Positions 6,112-6,389 of a stretch of DNA of 6,389 nucleotides are shown here, piece after piece (position 1 is the stretch's first letter; each line of letters starts with the position of its first letter). The stretch lies in the NCBI GenBank assembly GCA_945903885.1, contig CAMDPB010000070.1:1-6389 (forward strand), read 5' to 3'. Position numbers and translations under genes: made by a program. Below the pieces are notes generated by a model, which was not told the DNA's origin, did no database searches, and saw nothing but the letters and a program-made list of their open reading frames with translations. The DNA is from Candidatus Finniella inopinata (GTDB lineage: Bacteria; Pseudomonadota; Alphaproteobacteria; Paracaedibacterales; CAITNM01).

Positions 6112-6389
6112 CTACAACATCAACAAGCTTAGTGGGTTTTCAATGTAACCTTTTAGAGCTTTCAAAAATGCCGCGCCGACGGCACCATCTAGGGCACGGT
6201 GGTCAATTGACAAAGTTAATGTAACCATGTTCGCTGGTACAATGTTCCCGTTGCGTACAACGGCACGCTGTTCACCTGCACCCACAGCCAAAATACATGC
6301 TTGGGGTGGGTTAATTATTGCATCGAAATGTTTAATGCCATACATGCCAAGGTTTGAAATGGTAAAACTACCGCCTTGGTAAGCTTCTG
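6112..6389 (-). CDS. pdhC: Pyruvate dehydrogenase E2, dihydrolipoamide acetyltransferase (C-terminal 91 residues)
   Basis: The frame enters from the right edge and ends at a TAG (6112-6114). The 91 visible residues are the end of the 2-oxoacid dehydrogenase acyltransferase catalytic domain: GGSFTISNLGMYGIKHFDAIINPPQACILAVG, then VTLTLSIDHRALDGAVGAAFL and the ending IENPLSLLML. The catalytic HRxxxDG motif is intact (His codon at 6199-6201, Asp four residues later). Known role: transfers acetyl from lipoyl-lysine to CoA in the cytoplasmic pyruvate dehydrogenase complex and forms its core. The SNLGMYGIKxFxAIINPPQ wording fits the pyruvate-type E2 of Alphaproteobacteria rather than the 2-oxoglutarate type. 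The rest of the protein (lipoyl and E1/E3-binding domains) lies outside the window. The gene converges with the 5469-5954 frame; no standard terminator follows its stop. Confidence 0.95.
   Translation of the reverse strand, partial: EAYQGGSFTISNLGMYGIKHFDAIINPPQACILAVGAGEQRAVVRNGNIVPANMVTLTLSIDHRALDGAVGAAFLKALKGYIENPLSLLML

Overview
The window is AT-rich bacterial DNA. It most likely comes from an alphaproteobacterium, possibly a host-associated one of the Rickettsiales/Holosporales kind. The evidence is the wording of the HflK and pyruvate dehydrogenase E2 fragments, the low GC content, and two or three secreted proteins of no recognised family. The placement is inferred from the protein sequences alone. 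Three genes are conserved and can be named with confidence, one belongs to a clear metallopeptidase family, and three reading frames are orphans.

Layout, left to right. Positions 1-632 (minus) hold the N-terminal 210 residues of HflK, the FtsH-modulating SPFH protein; its C-terminus, and presumably hflC, lie off the left edge. Positions 796-2475 (minus) hold a 559-residue exported protein I do not recognise. A gene-free, very AT-rich stretch (2476-2766) separates it from a divergent YmdB-type metallophosphoesterase (2767-3576, plus). That gene converges on a YgjP-like zinc metallopeptidase (3716-4408, minus) across a strong hairpin terminator at 3615-3644.

The metallopeptidase is divergent from a secreted, cysteine-containing orphan protein (best start 4541, end 5494, plus); the short region between them has a good promoter candidate for each direction. 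Overlapping the end of that orphan in another frame is a 161-codon reading frame (5469-5954) of clearly higher GC. It is either a coupled second gene or, perhaps more likely, the displaced 3' half of a single secreted multidomain protein split at an A-rich tract. A GC-rich, hairpin-rich intergenic segment (5955-6111) follows. The window closes with the C-terminal 91 residues of the dihydrolipoamide acetyltransferase (E2) of pyruvate dehydrogenase on the minus strand.

The genes do not form one operon or pathway. Nearly every gene has its own orientation, and the named ones cover membrane proteolysis control, cyclic-nucleotide or phosphoester hydrolysis, a putative metalloprotease and central carbon metabolism. 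The orphans at 796-2475 and 4541-5954 are the parts most likely to hold undescribed biology, for example lineage-specific secreted factors. Nothing in the window proves a role for them. I found no tRNA, rRNA, CRISPR array, insertion sequence or recognisable phage gene.
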